This document shows positions 1 to 16,191 of a stretch of 64,000 nucleotides of DNA, piece after piece. Origin of the DNA: Ganoderma boninense (lineage: Eukaryota > Basidiomycota > Agaricomycetes > Polyporales > Polyporaceae). The notes under the pieces are model-generated. The model searched no databases and was not told the DNA's origin. It saw only the letters and a program-made list of their open reading frames with translations. Where the stretch lies: assembly GCA_002900995.3 (NCBI GenBank), contig CM035309.1, forward strand, positions 1,308,389-1,372,388, given 5' to 3'. How positions within the stretch are numbered: the first letter of the stretch is position 1; each line of letters starts with the position of its first letter. Made by a program: the position numbers and the translations under genes.

Positions 1-1271
1 CATATTCAACAGGTGTCGAAAGGAAGAGCGGTTGAACAGCGCGGTATGCGATCTCCAACAGAGCCAAAGAGGCATAATTGGACACAGACCATAAGACCGG
101 TTTTGTGAGTAGTTCGCGCACAGGAACGTTTTTGGAGACGTCGGAGGGGTCGGGGTTAACGATGGTATCATCAGAGGCAAACCGGACTAATTTCTTGCGC
201 AGGGGTTTTGTTGGTACAGTCTAGATGAGACACATAAGTAACATCGGTCGGCGTACATGCCAGAAAACCACACACCTCACGCAGGAATGCAGCAGAGACC
301 GTGAAGATCACTGCAGAGAAAAGCGCCGATGCGGCGCAAGGAAGAAAATAAGGATAGTACTGCCAAAAAGGATTTGTGAAAACGTCCGGCCACCGATCGT
401 GAGGCCTTGCCAGCTGGCCTCCAATGAGGGGTCTATGGGCTGTCATTTAGCATCTGCATCCTCAAGCAACAACAACCGAGAAGTGGCGCACCCAATAGTG
501 CCTCCTACGGACCACATGACTGGCATCATTGCAAAGCCTTGTGCGATGTTCGATGGATCGGTTAAATCTGTCATAACGTCGTGCGTGTCAGTCTTGACAA
601 GGCAAGCATGAGGAAAGGCGTTCGTGCCTGCGATCATGCTTTTGATGACCCCGATATTGCCATTGAGCATACCGACTACGCAGCGACTGTTTCATTCAAA
701 CGGAACATGGTGAGCTGGAAGGATCGCGCGCGGTACCTGCTTCGCTTACCTCACCACGAGGCCAGTGAAAGTTTTTGACAGACCAAAACACAACATAGAT
801 ATGCAAAGACCTCCGACGCCGGTGAGCAACACGGGCTTACGACCGATGCGATCGGATACCCGCGCCCATTGCATGATGAACATTGCCTCGGTCGCAAAGA
901 ACAGGGACTCCTGCAAAGCATGGGTCAGTGTTTGGCCGGAAGCTAAACTACATAGTATAGGCACTCACAATCAACCCTGCATAGTACCCGACCTTTTTCT
1001 CATCACCACCTGTGATATCGAGTTCGCTAACGAGCTAGGGACCAGGACAGTGAGTAATCGTCGAGACGCGCACAATAGGTGAGCTTACCTGATTGATGAA
1101 GGGATATATACAGTTGGAGGTGATTGGCTCTGCCAGCTGCATGAGCAGGAGGATGAATATCTGTAAGCGCGGCAGTGGCGTCGGGGCCTTCAACGCCTTC
1201 CGCTCCGGCGACGCCAGGAGTGCGGTCTCCTCATCGGGCTGCTGGAAGGAATCATCCTGTGCGCAGTGCAT
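1..1271 (-). CDS. Major facilitator superfamily transporter, N-terminal part (runs off the window start)
   Basis: This is the first half of a multi-pass membrane transporter of the MFS; the substrate is not evident, though the layout resembles the fungal ZIFL/YCR023C-like group. The protein starts at ATG 1271 with a cytosolic tail (motif ETALLASPE), followed by the first membrane segment (IFILLLMQLAEPI). Exon 3 carries the MFS loop 2-3 signature as ARVSDRIGRKPVLL. Later exons hold family blocks such as MLNGNIGVIKSM, DPSNIAQGF and PLIGGQLARPHDR. Seven exons fit by phase: 1271-1089, 1034-969, 910-750, 686-628, 567-492, 432-276 and 220-<1. The 60-bp intron 627-568 would be of GC-AG type; retaining it would insert 20 residues into a conserved block. 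The C-terminal half lies outside the window. Family confidence is high, substrate unknown. Confidence 0.9.
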
Positions 1272-2507
1272 CCCAGGGTGGCAGAGGAAAGAGGGCGACG
1301 TGGAACGGGGGCAAAGGCAACATGCTACCCCGCCAATCCCTGGGCTTTATCGCCTGGCGCGCGCGTAGTGGAGACGGCTGCCGAGTTAGAAGTCTTCCTG
1401 GCCTTCCTTGTGCTGATATGCGGAGACGTCTGGAAGCAGGGTATAGACGATTAGGAGTGCCAAAGACAGACGGGCGACCACCAACTTGCCAGTCTCCTCT
1501 ACGGCGCTCACACGACCGTGAGGGACGAGCCGACACACAAACGACATAGCACGCAGGCAACACGTAAAATTCGTATCATTGGTCGAGGGAGGTCGAGGTC
1601 GAGCCGTACGACATCCGAGTCCTATCGCATGTCGACGATCGGAACGTAAAATCGATATGGGTATGTATCGATCAACGCCACGGGGACAAGACGGCCAACG
1701 GCTACCAGAAGTTCTGTCGTAATTACGCTCTGCTTGATGCGACATGGCCAGGTCAGCGACAAGCGGCGTCTGGATTGAATGGCTACTTCACCTGAGGCAT
1801 CCTGAAGAGACCGCACTGTGGATTGTTCGGACTATCACCTCGCTAGCAATGCGGCGAGGCCTCTTGACGAAGCCAAAAATTTGCAGCGACAGTACCAGTC
1901 GTTTAGCATTCCTGCTTCTTGTGCCCCTGACCGCGGCCTTGCAAAGGGCGCCAAAGGCGAACAATCACAAAAAGAGAGCTCTACATGCTTGTCAGAGCTC
2001 CACCTCACCGACCACGCCAGGCCAGTGTGATGAGAATGAAAGGGCAAAGAGGATGGAGATGAGAGTTGTGTTGTCAAAAGCTAATCCCGATTCCCACCGC
2101 GCCAGTTCATGTGCGCTTCTTATAAGCGCCTTCAGGAACTCGGCCCGGGAGCATTAGTCTGGCTCAACTTCGGCCACCGGGCCTGCAGCGTTTGCCTCTG
2201 TCGCAATAAATGCCACCCTTGCAGCCACTGGTTACCACTCAGGACACCTAGCATGCTGGTGTAAGTATGTATCAGTACATAAGGCGCAGCCAGGCTTGTC
2301 CGCTCACCTCGCATCAGGCCCAAGGCTCACATTCGAACAGAAAAGTCATGGTCAGTGGATAGCAGACGGTGAAAAAGTCTAGTCCCCTCGCACTCTATAT
2401 TGTACATATTTACGTGAAACTGCCCCCGGCAACCGGTACATGGTGGTCGCTCAGCGTAAACGCCGCCGCGCCCGAGATCGCGACGCCACAGAATACCCCG
2501 CAGCAGC
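1272..2507. other. Intergenic, MFS promoter side / 3' flank of alanyl-tRNA synthetase
   Basis: About 1.2 kb between the start of the MFS gene and the stop of the alanyl-tRNA synthetase gene. Open frames exist on both strands, but none has a recognisable domain or a convincing exon structure. Confidence 0.5.
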
Positions 2508-6204
<3,697 letters not shown>

Positions 6205-7044
6205 CTGCTCTGTGACTCGCCCGCTGAATCTGATCAAAATCCTACGCCCTCACGTGCGCGACGGTGCAGCGGAACGGAGTCGCGTCTCGCGTGCAGCCCT
6301 CTCCGTGCGCGCCTCCGTGCCTCGCTTCTTTGCGGACGACCACCACCCTCCGGCCTTGCGCGCACGACCTCGCCAAGGCGACGCTACTCAATTTCTACCT
6401 GGACTTGTCGCCGCGACCTCTGGAGCCTTTTTCGCAAGCTCGTGTTGATGAAGTGTTTGACCTCATGGGAAGTCACAGGTTGATCTCATTAACCAGGCCC
6501 ATGACCCCCAGGTTCTCGAAGAAATGGTCACTACCCATGGCTCCCCGAACCTGTACACGTACACCGTGCGTCGCCCCGCTAGCACTTTTCTGCCCGGATC
6601 TCGTCAGCTGGTGCGCCATTTTCGCGACTTATGTTTCCGACCGTCGGAGGAAGAACGGGCCTAACGAAGAGGCCCAATCCCTCCTCGCCCTGAAGTCACG
6701 CCGACTGGGGTCACTGTTCACCCGCGGAGTTGTTCCGGGCCTCTACTAGAGTCTTCAATCGTTTTAATTGGTATGTCGCTGTCTAAGCGAAGCCTGAAGC
6801 CTCCAATCCAACACTTCTTATCGAATCGCGCAGCGTGAAACGTGCACAGCAAAACAAATCCAAGAGAAACAGTACAAAGTGTCGTTAAGAATGCGTGCCA
6901 AGTCATGCAAAATCGTGACCCTTAAAAAGTCATAACGGGGTACCAATCCTGGTCAGTGGTAGCTGATCGGCTGCCATCCCGTGAATCCAGGTAAGTCTCT
7001 CTGTTTATCCATGGAACATATCCGAAGACTCACCGAACGCCAGA
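6205..7044. other. Intergenic, no supported gene
   Basis: About 840 bp upstream of the alanyl-tRNA synthetase, likely holding its promoter. Overlapping open frames on the plus strand (about 6040-6750) are short, lack motifs and sit in GC-rich sequence, so I do not call them. Confidence 0.5.
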
Positions 7045-7414
7045 TTATGCCTGCTCTGGCTGGAAGTCGCGAGCATGCCGGCGATCCGCGGGGGGCATCG
7101 TGGTGACGATCGGCATGAACTGCGTCTGTGTCTGCGTCGCCGTCCAGGTGATGGGGAAGGTGGTGAGCCACTCGTACGGCGCGACGTCCGTCCAGACCTC
7201 CTCAACGCGCGTGCCGGTGAACGTCTTCACCTCCGTCATGGTCGCCATCGGGACCCAGAGGGTCGTCGCGTCCTGGACGATGTAAAACCAGTAAGTGTCC
7301 CGCTATGGAGCTGGACCGGTTCGGGTCCGAAAGCAGTGGACTTACCTGGGCGATGACACCAAGGGTGGTGGAGAGAGCGACGGCGGCGAGGGTGATGATC
7401 GTCGTGAACTGCAT
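7045..7414 (-). CDS. Small secreted protein (98 aa)
   Basis: Two exons, 7414-7346 and 7272-7045, joined by a standard GT-AG intron, encode 98 residues. The first 22 residues are a clear signal peptide: a hydrophobic core with TLAAVALSTTLGVIA just before a probable cleavage site at Gln23. The mature part is rich in Thr, Trp and Val and has no cysteine, so it is not a CFEM, hydrophobin or disulfide-rich effector type. It contains short Thr-rich stretches (ATQTQTQ, PIVTTMPP) of the kind seen in many basidiomycete secreted proteins of unknown role. A TATA box lies about 125 bp upstream. I do not recognise a functional family. Confidence 0.75.
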
Positions 7415-7534
7415 TGTAGTGGTGGAGGGGGGCTGCTGGTGCAGGTGTAGGTGCGAGCTGGAGAGCACTGGAGCTGGAGCTTGGAAGGAGAGCTTGTTCG
7501 AGCTGAACCTGCCTCCTACCGGTGGTTGCTCCAC

Positions 7535-7543
7535 CTTTTTATA
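7535..7543 (-). promoter_or_regulatory. TATA box of the small secreted protein gene
   Basis: On the minus strand the sequence reads TATAAAAAG, about 125 bp upstream of the ATG at 7414. Position and sequence suit a core promoter of a strongly expressed fungal gene. Confidence 0.55.
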
Positions 7544-10500
7544 TGTCTCACCGTCCCCCTTCGCACCTGTCATATGGCGCACCACGTTCGGTAGCCCTTC
7601 TAGCCTCACAAGCCCGCCCGATGGACGGCAACAGGCGTCTGTTTTGTTTGAGTTTTCACGTTTGAATCATAACGTCCTTTTCCTTTCCTGCACAACCTAT
7701 CCCACGGGTTAGCGTTTCGCTCCGGGAGTTCGTCGCTGGAGGTAGCCCCAGTTCCTTCACGAACCTGCCCCATCCGCAGCAATACCGTCTTCCAGATGAG
7801 CCACATGGGTTGACAGTTACTTAGCTCGCTACAGTTCTACTTCTACTGACGACACCGGGTCCCTGGCCGGCACATTAGGTTTGCTGGGTCAGAACCCTCG
7901 TTTCAATGCATCTGCTCATCTTGCAGGCGAAATATAACCGAGGATTTCCACGCGGATCCTTTGGGTGGAGAAGACCGCTCTGTTGTTGGTCACGATCCAT
8001 TCCGGCGCCCCTCGTCGCTGCCTTTGCCTCCGTCGCTACATGTCGCGCTCGGTTGTATGTTCCGAGGAATACGAGCAATTTTTGCGCATCCGCCCTTCTC
8101 GGCCGCAAGCTCCCTAATCACCTTGGCCGAGCTTCTCTGATTATCCTTGTGATGCAGGACATGTGCTTGGGCCTATGGAACGGCGGCCGAAAACACGGAC
8201 TCGACATGCAAGCTGGTTGGAAGGTTTGAAGCGGTGCTTAAGCGGCACTCATCTAAGACGTATCTGCATATCTGATAATCACGCACGTCAGTAGACGTAT
8301 CTTCTTCCTTATCTTCTGTCCTATGAACGCTCCTGTGGTGCATGTGATATTCCACAGATGACTTGTGCTTCCTCGATGTGAGCGTATGCCAAACTCGTGC
8401 TGCATCAACTCTCGTCGAGGCCCTTGCCAACCTCTTGAACCTGTCTTGATCTTGGCGGCCGCTCGTGTTTTCTAGACGGTAGACCCTCTGGGCTTGACAA
8501 TAGCATCCGCGTTCTGTTCGAAACACGTCACACTTGCAAACTTCTGGCCCAAAAAGCGTACCTCAATTTTCAAGCTACTCACGAAAGTTTGGGGAACGTA
8601 GAACACCACTGCCTGATTGGCCGACGGTGCGTCATTTTGCAGCAGCTTGGGGATTTAGGCTCAATCATTTCCTTCAACGCCGTCCTCGCCTGAAAGCTTC
8701 TGGAGGGTGGTGAGGTGATCTCCGCTGGTCGCGACTCGGGAAGTGCCAGGCGGCATCTGTAAGCCTCCGTCAGCCAAGAGGATGATGTGTAAGTAACTAG
8801 AGAGGCAACCTAAAGACGCCTTGCGTCAGCGGATATCGACATCTTTCTGTCGGCGCCATTCGGCAACCGGCTGAGGTCAGGAAACCACCAACGCACCAAT
8901 ACGAAGTTCGAGTACATAGGACTCGCCTCTACTTTGCTTCCGGTGTGCGAGTCCATCGTTGTCACCGCCTCGGAACATTTGGACATCATGGCCATGTTAT
9001 CAGACTCTTTGAATAGACAAATGTCGGCCGACAACCATCGCGACTTGCTCCGGCCCGCGACCCAGAAACCAGGTTGATCCTTGTGAGCATCCTTCATACG
9101 GGCCTTGCCAGTTACTCATGAATACACACATAGTATGCGGTTCTCGACACAGGGCGATCGTCACGCTTGCCGTCTATAGTCCGCATTTCTCAGAACCGCG
9201 CCACTGGCATGCCCAACTGTGACTTTTCGAGTGGCCTCCGGCGGGACCTGGTTCATCCGTTATATGCTTGCAAAGGATCATGCTCTAAATGACTCCGTGC
9301 CGTACGTATTGCTCGCCGACCATGGGGAAATCAACCACAAATTAGGCAGGTCCCTTACACTACGCCTGCGCACGCGTAACGTCGCACGGCGTCTTATTGC
9401 TGTTCTGCGAGGTACCCCACAACCAGCTGATGGCTGGTGCGCCCAGGTGAGTACCGTTAGGGTTAAGATCGCGCCGATCCTCTCATGAATGACGGAGACA
9501 GGAATCCGTGGGGTCTCCGCTCCGCACAATATGCTCATGCACCCGTGGACGGACCGCCCCATTCCGCCTCGAGTGGCAGGAGTACGTATGCAGCCAACTC
9601 GCGAAAACCATTTCTTCTGACCCAGGCCTCATCCCGTCGTTGACGCATGTGCGCGAACGTGTCATTCCGCGGAAACTGCGCAAAGCGACGCCCGCGGAGC
9701 GCGTCTTGAACTCCTGCTGCAACGCGTACGCTTACAGGCGGGCCGTGTGTGCCTGTGGGACCCCGAGCGCGACGGAGGCACAAGTAAAAACATCGGAGCG
9801 GAGGATATGTCAGGGCGTCGGGCTCGACCAACTTGGCACCCGCTGCTTCCATGGCAGTGAGGTCCGGGATGCGTTAAGCGTCCGAGCGTCGCACCGAAAT
9901 CATTTATGCGGTACTTCAATATACGTTTCGCACCAGATATTCGCAAAGACAAGACCAGGGAAGCACGTAGTATTGACCCCTTTGAATAGGTATAGAGTTA
10001 TGGGATCTCCCTGCTTGGCCATGGGCTTAGGCTGCCCTGGCGGAAGGGGGCCTAGTACGATTTCCAGAAACTGAAGGAGGAAGAAGTAGGGAGTAGCATC
10101 AAACGCCGGTGAAGGGTACGTCCATACGTTTGTTCCTGTCTCCAGTCGGTTTTTTGTCAAAATTCGAGACGAGACGTCTGGCCCAAGCACGACTTTGACG
10201 ACTATTCGTGAAATATAGATGGCATACGGCCCCCCACGCCGAATCGATTTCCATCCCGGAAAATCAAATTTCGTACCCCTTGTTGCAAGGTTAACGGTCT
10301 GTGAACCAGGCACCTGGGTTATCCATGTACCGTAGGCATCCGCGTTGGTAACAGTAGGAACCGGCTCCACCTATTCTACCCTTGTCTAATATTGCCATGT
10401 TTTTGAACACAGTTTACTTTCCTGGCCGGTCCATAAATCATGCTTCTCTACCGTGCCTGCCGCCACCTGTCTTTGACAAAGCGTCCGGGCCCGAGGGCAC

Positions 10501-10652
10501 GGTTTTCGTGGTCTGAAGCTTCGCGGGCGGCCTATCCACGCAGAGTCTACATGTTGAACGGAAGCAAGGCGGCGGCCGTGACTAGCGGCCTGCAATTCAA
10601 CTCGCAGACTTCAATGGCGGGTTCTTCGAAGAGCGTGTCCTCCTAGATCCCC

Positions 10653-11192
10653 TCAAACTCCATCAGCCCACATGGCGTTGTGGCTGTCTTCAATCTCTTG
10701 AGTCCAACACACCTGCTTCCATAGAACTGCAGGACAGACTTGGAAGACGCCTGCGTCACCAGACGAACTGATGATCATGATCAACCCGCGAATGTGGCTC
10801 AGAACCAGACGTACCATGCAAGACGTCGAAGCACGTCCAACGCCATCACGTAATGTACTATATAGCAGGCCACGATATATCGTCGGTGGCAATTCCGGGG
10901 GGCTGGGCCCAGGATTGCTCGACTGTGTTGCAATTGGAGACCGTTGTATGGAGGCGCGAATAAGAGCAAATCCGCGATTCCAGATATTCTTCAACTCCGC
11001 TTGCGCGTGTTCAGACGAAAGAGCATCTTCGATGTTACGTCCACCTGATGTCCCATGGACAGATATGTGGTTCCTGTTCAAAATTAGATCGTTGAACTGA
11101 ACGACAGGAGCTACCAACAGTTCAAAATTAGGACAAGGAGATGAATTATTAGTATGGGTTTGCAGAAGAAAGCATGTACGAAGAGCATCCAT
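10653..11192 (-). CDS. Hypothetical open frame, 179 aa, possible first exon
   Basis: This is an ATG-initiated open frame without a recognised domain. It is the longest ATG frame in the 7.5-11.8 kb stretch. Near its end the sequence reads CTATGGAAGCAG followed by GTGTGT, a good donor. A phase-compatible acceptor lies about 70 bp further on, so the true coding part may be spliced to sequence below 10650. No known family came to mind for the translation. It could be a real orphan gene or a chance frame; I lean slightly towards chance. Confidence 0.2.
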   Translation of the reverse strand: MDALRTCFLLQTHTNNSSPCPNFELLVAPVVQFNDLILNRNHISVHGTSGGRNIEDALSSEHAQAELKNIWNRGFALIRASIQRSPIATQSSNPGPSPPELPPTIYRGLLYSTLRDGVGRASTSCMVRLVLSHIRGLIMIISSSGDAGVFQVCPAVLWKQVCWTQEIEDSHNAMWADGV

Positions 11193-11874
11193 TCAATTCA
11201 ATGTAGAAGACATGGCTAAAATGCCACTCGAAGAAAAATATTACCTGAACTGAAGAACAGAGAGCTACTTAGAGAGTAACATTAACGTTAAGTTGAAAAC
11301 TGACAGCGCATTAAAAAGCAGAAGGCCATGAAATTGTAATGCCATTAGAGGCAACGCAACTATTCACGAAAGAACAACAGACAACACAGCAACCGGCAAA
11401 GACGAGCGTGATATATGTCGTGAACATGGGGTATGAGGCATAAAGCATATGAGCATGTGGTGGTATCAAAGCGTGAGTGCAGATGACGAGAGATGTAAGT
11501 GACCGTAACCGTAATATATGCATGCGTGCGCCAGTCATCGCAATCGCGCCGGCAGACCCGACTTTAGTTCAGGCGAACGCGTTCAAACCGTACTGTTGAA
11601 CACGGCGCGAAATAGAACGCGGACGAGACCGCTCGAATGGCGATGATGCCTCAATGCACGCCCAAGAACCGCCAGCGGCGCCCAGCCCGCGTGAACCAGT
11701 CCAAAACGCGACCATGTGACAATGCCAGAATGCCAGAAGGGAAGCCTGGGTACACGTTCCGCGCGAGCGAGACCTTTCTTCAAAGGTAACCACGGGGAGA
11801 GGAGCCGCGCCACGGACGGCACGGCGATTGGGTCCTGAACCGCAGTCCGAAGTTCAACGTTCAACGTTCAGCGT

Positions 11875-13514
11875 TTAGATCTTGACGCGCAAGAGGCCCT
11901 TGAGCGTCTTGCCCAAGCTCTTGACTCGCGCCTTGACCGACGCCGACGCGCTCTCCTCGCGGCCACGGAACGCAAAGTCGCCCGGGACTCCATCCATCGA
12001 GCGGCTCCGTGCCAGGTCCATTCGCATCTCCGTCTCCCCGCTCACCGAGAACCCCGTGCCCGCCCCGAACAGGGCAGGCCGCGCGGTGTATGCGATCGCG
12101 AGTTGCGACGCGCGCGCGAGGGAACCGTAGCGCAGCGCGGGCGGCGCGTCGTCGATGTCGAGCGAGCGCGTGCCGCGTTCGTACACGTGGAAATCGAAGC
12201 TCGCCGAGGCGGCCGCAGATGGTGTCGGAGACTCGGGCCGGGTCATGTTCTTCCGAATCGCCGTGTACAGCGGGCGTCGCGGGTGCCCGAGTGGGACGTC
12301 ATCGGGGACCGGTCCTGGTCCTGGACTCGGACCGGGGGACGGGCTGCCGAATCGAATGCTCCGCGCCGTCTTAGGCCGGGGAGAGCCTGGCGGAGAAGTG
12401 GCGGTCGTGGCGGTCTTCGGGCGGGGCGAGGACGCTGGGGACGAGAACTTGCCAGTCTCGCGGCGGCAGCTCGACATGCTCGAGCTGGACCGTCGGCGCA
12501 GATAGCATGATGAACGCTGTCTAAGGGCAGGCATGCGGCGTTTGTGGCGGAGGCATGGCGTCGAGGAGTGTGAAGTGGGAGAAAGGGGGACAAAGAGTTC
12601 GGAGGGTGGGCGCTCACCGGGTTCCATTATGGACCCATCTCCGTTGAAGATCCGTCCACGGGGTCCAGGCGATGAAGGGGACCCAGGAGTTCGAGGACAT
12701 GAACTTTGTGAGTTTGGTGAAGGCGCATCCCAAGATGTTCGAACTGAGTGGGGCGGGGTTGCGACGAGAGGCTCTGGCGTGGTAATAGGCCTGCCTTCCG
12801 AACGTGCAGCGGCAATCTGATCCAAAAACGGCTGCAAAGTCGAGTCCTTGAAAGGACCAAAAGACGCGGGCGCGCGAACGACAATCAGAGACGAGAAGAA
12901 GAGGCGCATACAGCTAGCCTGAACAAGCGACTCACCTCGGTAACGGTGGCGACAATGTCGGTAGCAGAGTAGAGAGCCGCGTTACGATGTCGGCGTCGCA
13001 GAGCGTCCGCCTGAGCGCCAGGGGAGCCGCCGGGTAGGCGTCGCGTACGGATGGTTGGTGACGTCCCTGCCTCGTGCGGTAGCGCGCCGCCGCCTCGTGG
13101 AGGCGAAGGGCTAGAGCTAGCGGAGGTCGGTAAAAGAACAGCTGCAGTTGGCCGAGGGTTTGTGGCGCGCTCGATCTTGGCCAGCTGCACCTTCTGTGCG
13201 TCGCTGAGGAGCATTGGCGAGCTGAGCCGTCTGCGTACAAGAGAGACCGCGACCTGCGCGGCCACGTCGCACGGGGAAAGGCACCATGGACAGATCTTGC
13301 AGATCGTGTTGGAAAAACTGCAGCGGTGGCAGATGTAGAGCTGGCGGGTCGCAGGGACTGCTTGGAGGCATGGGAGCGAATCGCACCTCTTGGGCTGAAG
13401 AGCGATAGGTCGAGTCTCAGGCAAGGGCGATAATGGACGAAGATGAAGAATGGAAGTGCACCTGTCTCCTTTTCCTGAACTCCCGCAACAAGATCCGAGA
13501 ACAGTCTGGGCCAT
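11875..13514 (-). CDS. Ser/Pro-rich protein with N-terminal Cys cluster, unknown function
   Basis: Two exons, 13514-12936 and 12831-11875, encode about 511 residues from ATG 13514. Around residues 65-85 there is a compact cysteine cluster, CHRCSFSNTICKICPWC, followed by a further Cys; the spacing C-x2-C ... C-x2-C-x2-C suggests a small zinc-binding knuckle. The rest is low-complexity Ser/Pro/Arg, including a duplicated block SPRPKTA and a Gly-Pro run (SPGPSPGPGPVP). The C-terminus is basic (KSLGKTLKGLLRVKI) and could form an amphipathic helix. The overlapping frame at 13386-13117 is also open, so the exact N-terminal exon use is uncertain. I do not recognise the family; a signalling or scaffold role would be guesswork. 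Confidence 0.6.
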
Positions 13515-16191
13515 CGCTGGCGGTACGGGGCATCGTGCAGCGCGTGGGGATCATAAAGGTCGTTGACCGTGAGAGTCGTGAAGGCGGCGTAGATAAAGGT
13601 TCTCAGTATCTAGAGCATACGACAAGCATAGAGGTGGTGGAGAGGACGGAAGAGGATTAGGGCTGCGGGGGAAAGGCGAGGGGATGGAGACCTGTTGGCG
13701 TCGGCAAAGTGGCCCCTGTGTGCGTCGGGAGGGGTGAGGCAGATATCCGAGACCGGAGTAAGGGGAGGTGGCTGTCGCGTTGCTAGCTGGATGATATTTG
13801 AGGGCAGCCTGGCGACGGGAGTCTAGCTTGCAGGGAGGGAGAGGGAAACCGCAGGCAAACGAGCGATGGCTGGGCGGCGTCCATGAGAGCGCAATGGACT
13901 CTGTTTTCAGAGAGGCTCGTGCTGTCCGTGCTGCATTCTTCTCCTCGATCGAAGCCATGCCTCGTCCCCGCAGCCACCCCGCCTCGGCATCCGCCCCGGC
14001 CCCCGCCCCCCCACATCGCGCCCATCGCCGCGTGGCTGTGCTCTCTCGTGCCTGACCAAATTCAACATCTTTGAAGGAAAGCTTTCTGGCGCAGCCGCGG
14101 CGGACACTTGCCAACGTGCTCAGGCGAGAGATAGACACACTTCTAATTATTCAGCCATTTTCGAGCGGTTTGGGAGACCGGCCTGCTGCGGCCAAGTCCC
14201 TCTCGAGAAAACCCATCCCAAGTTCAACGCAGCACATGGACTCGGACAGGGTTCCAATCGGTCGACTTTCGTCTCAGCCGTACTGCATGGCCATGGTGTC
14301 AAATAGACACAAGCATACGAGAGAGTGAAAACCCTTTGTTCCTTCCTCGGCAGCTGTGCGTCATTCCATCCGAGCCAATGAAACGCACCTTTCGTCGAGG
14401 TTGCTTCGAGTCCAACACTCTGTGAAAGCAGTACTCACTTTGGTACACATTGAAAGCGAGTCGTCCGAATAATGCCTGGTGAAGGGGTGACAAGCTTCAT
14501 GTCGGCCGCTTCTCGGACCGCGTATCCCGCCACCTTGCAGGGATGCGTTCGCAGTTTTCGGAGTCCAGTAAGCAAAATGAAGTCGCGCAGCGAGCGCTTT
14601 CATCCATGAACGCTTGGTCTTCGACTCGATTAACTCTCGTAGTTTTGAGATCGGAACGCGTACACTCATTCCACATGTTACTGTTAGATAGATTTCCTAC
14701 CTTCCTCCCCCCACAGATCGGCGCCGCATTTTCGGAACCCCTATAGGCGAACGGAGCACGCCCGTTGCTTCCATAGGAACATGGCCAGGCATCCTAGAAG
14801 GCAAACTTCAGTTTGCGAATATGCACGTCAATGTCCAGGTGAACGTACCCTCGAAGAAGTGTCACACACAGAACCCCGACATTCTCGCCCTTTCGAGCTT
14901 TCCAGGAACAAGGGGATGCGGCGCGCACAAGCAACTAGGTGCAAGCCCTACCCTCTCGGGGAACGAACAAGAGGGGCCCATTGGCAATACGCTTCGCCTA
15001 GTGCTGCACTGAACGCGAAGCACACAAAACCCCCGACTTGTGGCGCATATTGAACCCGAAGAACGCACACCGATTGAATTTAGGGGCCTCAACTCAACCG
15101 TAAGGAGCTCCACCCAACTGCCTCCGGTATACCTCGAACCTATTGAGAGGACGTCAGGAAACGTCAAGTTAGCTGCATGACGTCGACCGAGGTGACGTCG
15201 ACGACGAGGGTGGAAGTACGAGCACTTGGTTTTGGGTCGATGTAAGCCTGCGTCCGGGTCGACAGCGCGTTCAGTAAACTCAGAGTTGCATCCCCGCCGG
15301 CACCAGTCCGCGACGTCGCATCGCAGCCGCAGAAGCTCGAGGCCGCACCGAGGTTCTCACTTCTGAGAGGCCAGAGGGTCGCGGACTGCCGCCGCGGCCG
15401 GCGTGCGACGTGCAGCAGGTAGTGTGCAGAGCGCAGCTGGAACCTTGAGCTAGACGGACACCCCACAGTCGGACTCGTCGACCGTATGCAGGCAAGACGA
15501 TCCGAAGTCGCGCACCGCCCCCGGTGTTCAAGGTCGCGGGGTGGTCGGCAAAGCCGGGATCCTCGCTCCCTGCGGCACAGAGGGAGGAAGCATCCGCCAA
15601 GAGTCGTCGCTGCATTCGAACTCTGTTGCTTGTGCATCCCGTAGGGTCCAGCCGGCGTAGCAAAGCTTCGTGATCAGTCCGAGCCAGGAAACTGTGAATG
15701 CATAAGCGACCCAACCAGATGGCGAGCCCAGGTATACTATTACACTCACCGTGTTCTCACCTTTCGGTGTTCATCGTGTAAGCTTAGCTAGCCGGCGAAT
15801 GGAATGTCGGCAGCGACTTGAGGCTGCATGGCTTGCGCTGATCCACCGTCACGAACGCGTTTCGCGGTCATAGGTCGGCCATCCAAAGTGGTAGCATCCG
15901 ACTCGCCGAGTTGAAGCGAGGTAGAAAGTCGCGGACTCTTACCGAACCAACCCCGAAAGGTGAGAGGAAATGCAGGCAATATCATTATTCAATAACAACG
16001 CGTCGTCCAGTCGGCACAATCAAGCCATGCATGCATACGCGCGCAAAACCAAACTTCCAGTCCAGTTGTACCCTCTGCAACCAATCATTGCGCGTGCGAG
16101 AGATGCTGGGTATCCCCACTGCGAAATATTCCATCCGAATCATACCGCGTGAGCCTTGAACACCGCCAAGCCAGGCAGCAGCAGCAGGATC
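13515..16191. other. Intergenic, no supported gene (2.7 kb)
   Basis: This stretch holds the probable promoter and 5' leader of the Ser/Pro-rich gene. Open frames such as minus 14138-13551 and minus 15714-15164 lack motifs and overlap other open frames in GC-rich sequence. Confidence 0.5.

Larger units (their letters stand above)
7415..11874. other. Gene-poor stretch of 4.5 kb
   Basis: Apart from the TATA box above, nothing here has a recognisable domain. Medium-length open frames occur on both strands, for example minus 8810-9097 (95 aa), minus 9900-10370 with a non-ATG start, and minus 10653-11192. They may be exons of an unrecognised or decayed minus-strand gene. The part 11200-11550 is AT-rich and looks noncoding. 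Confidence 0.4.

Noticed and set aside
9219..10074. Plus-strand open frames that seemed to continue one another
   Set aside because: The longer one has no ATG start, the join is unsupported and no family matches; the minus strand is equally open.
9900..11192. Minus frames considered as a cytochrome P450 or oxidoreductase beside the terpene locus
   Set aside because: No heme-binding cysteine motif, ExxR or other diagnostic sequence could be found.
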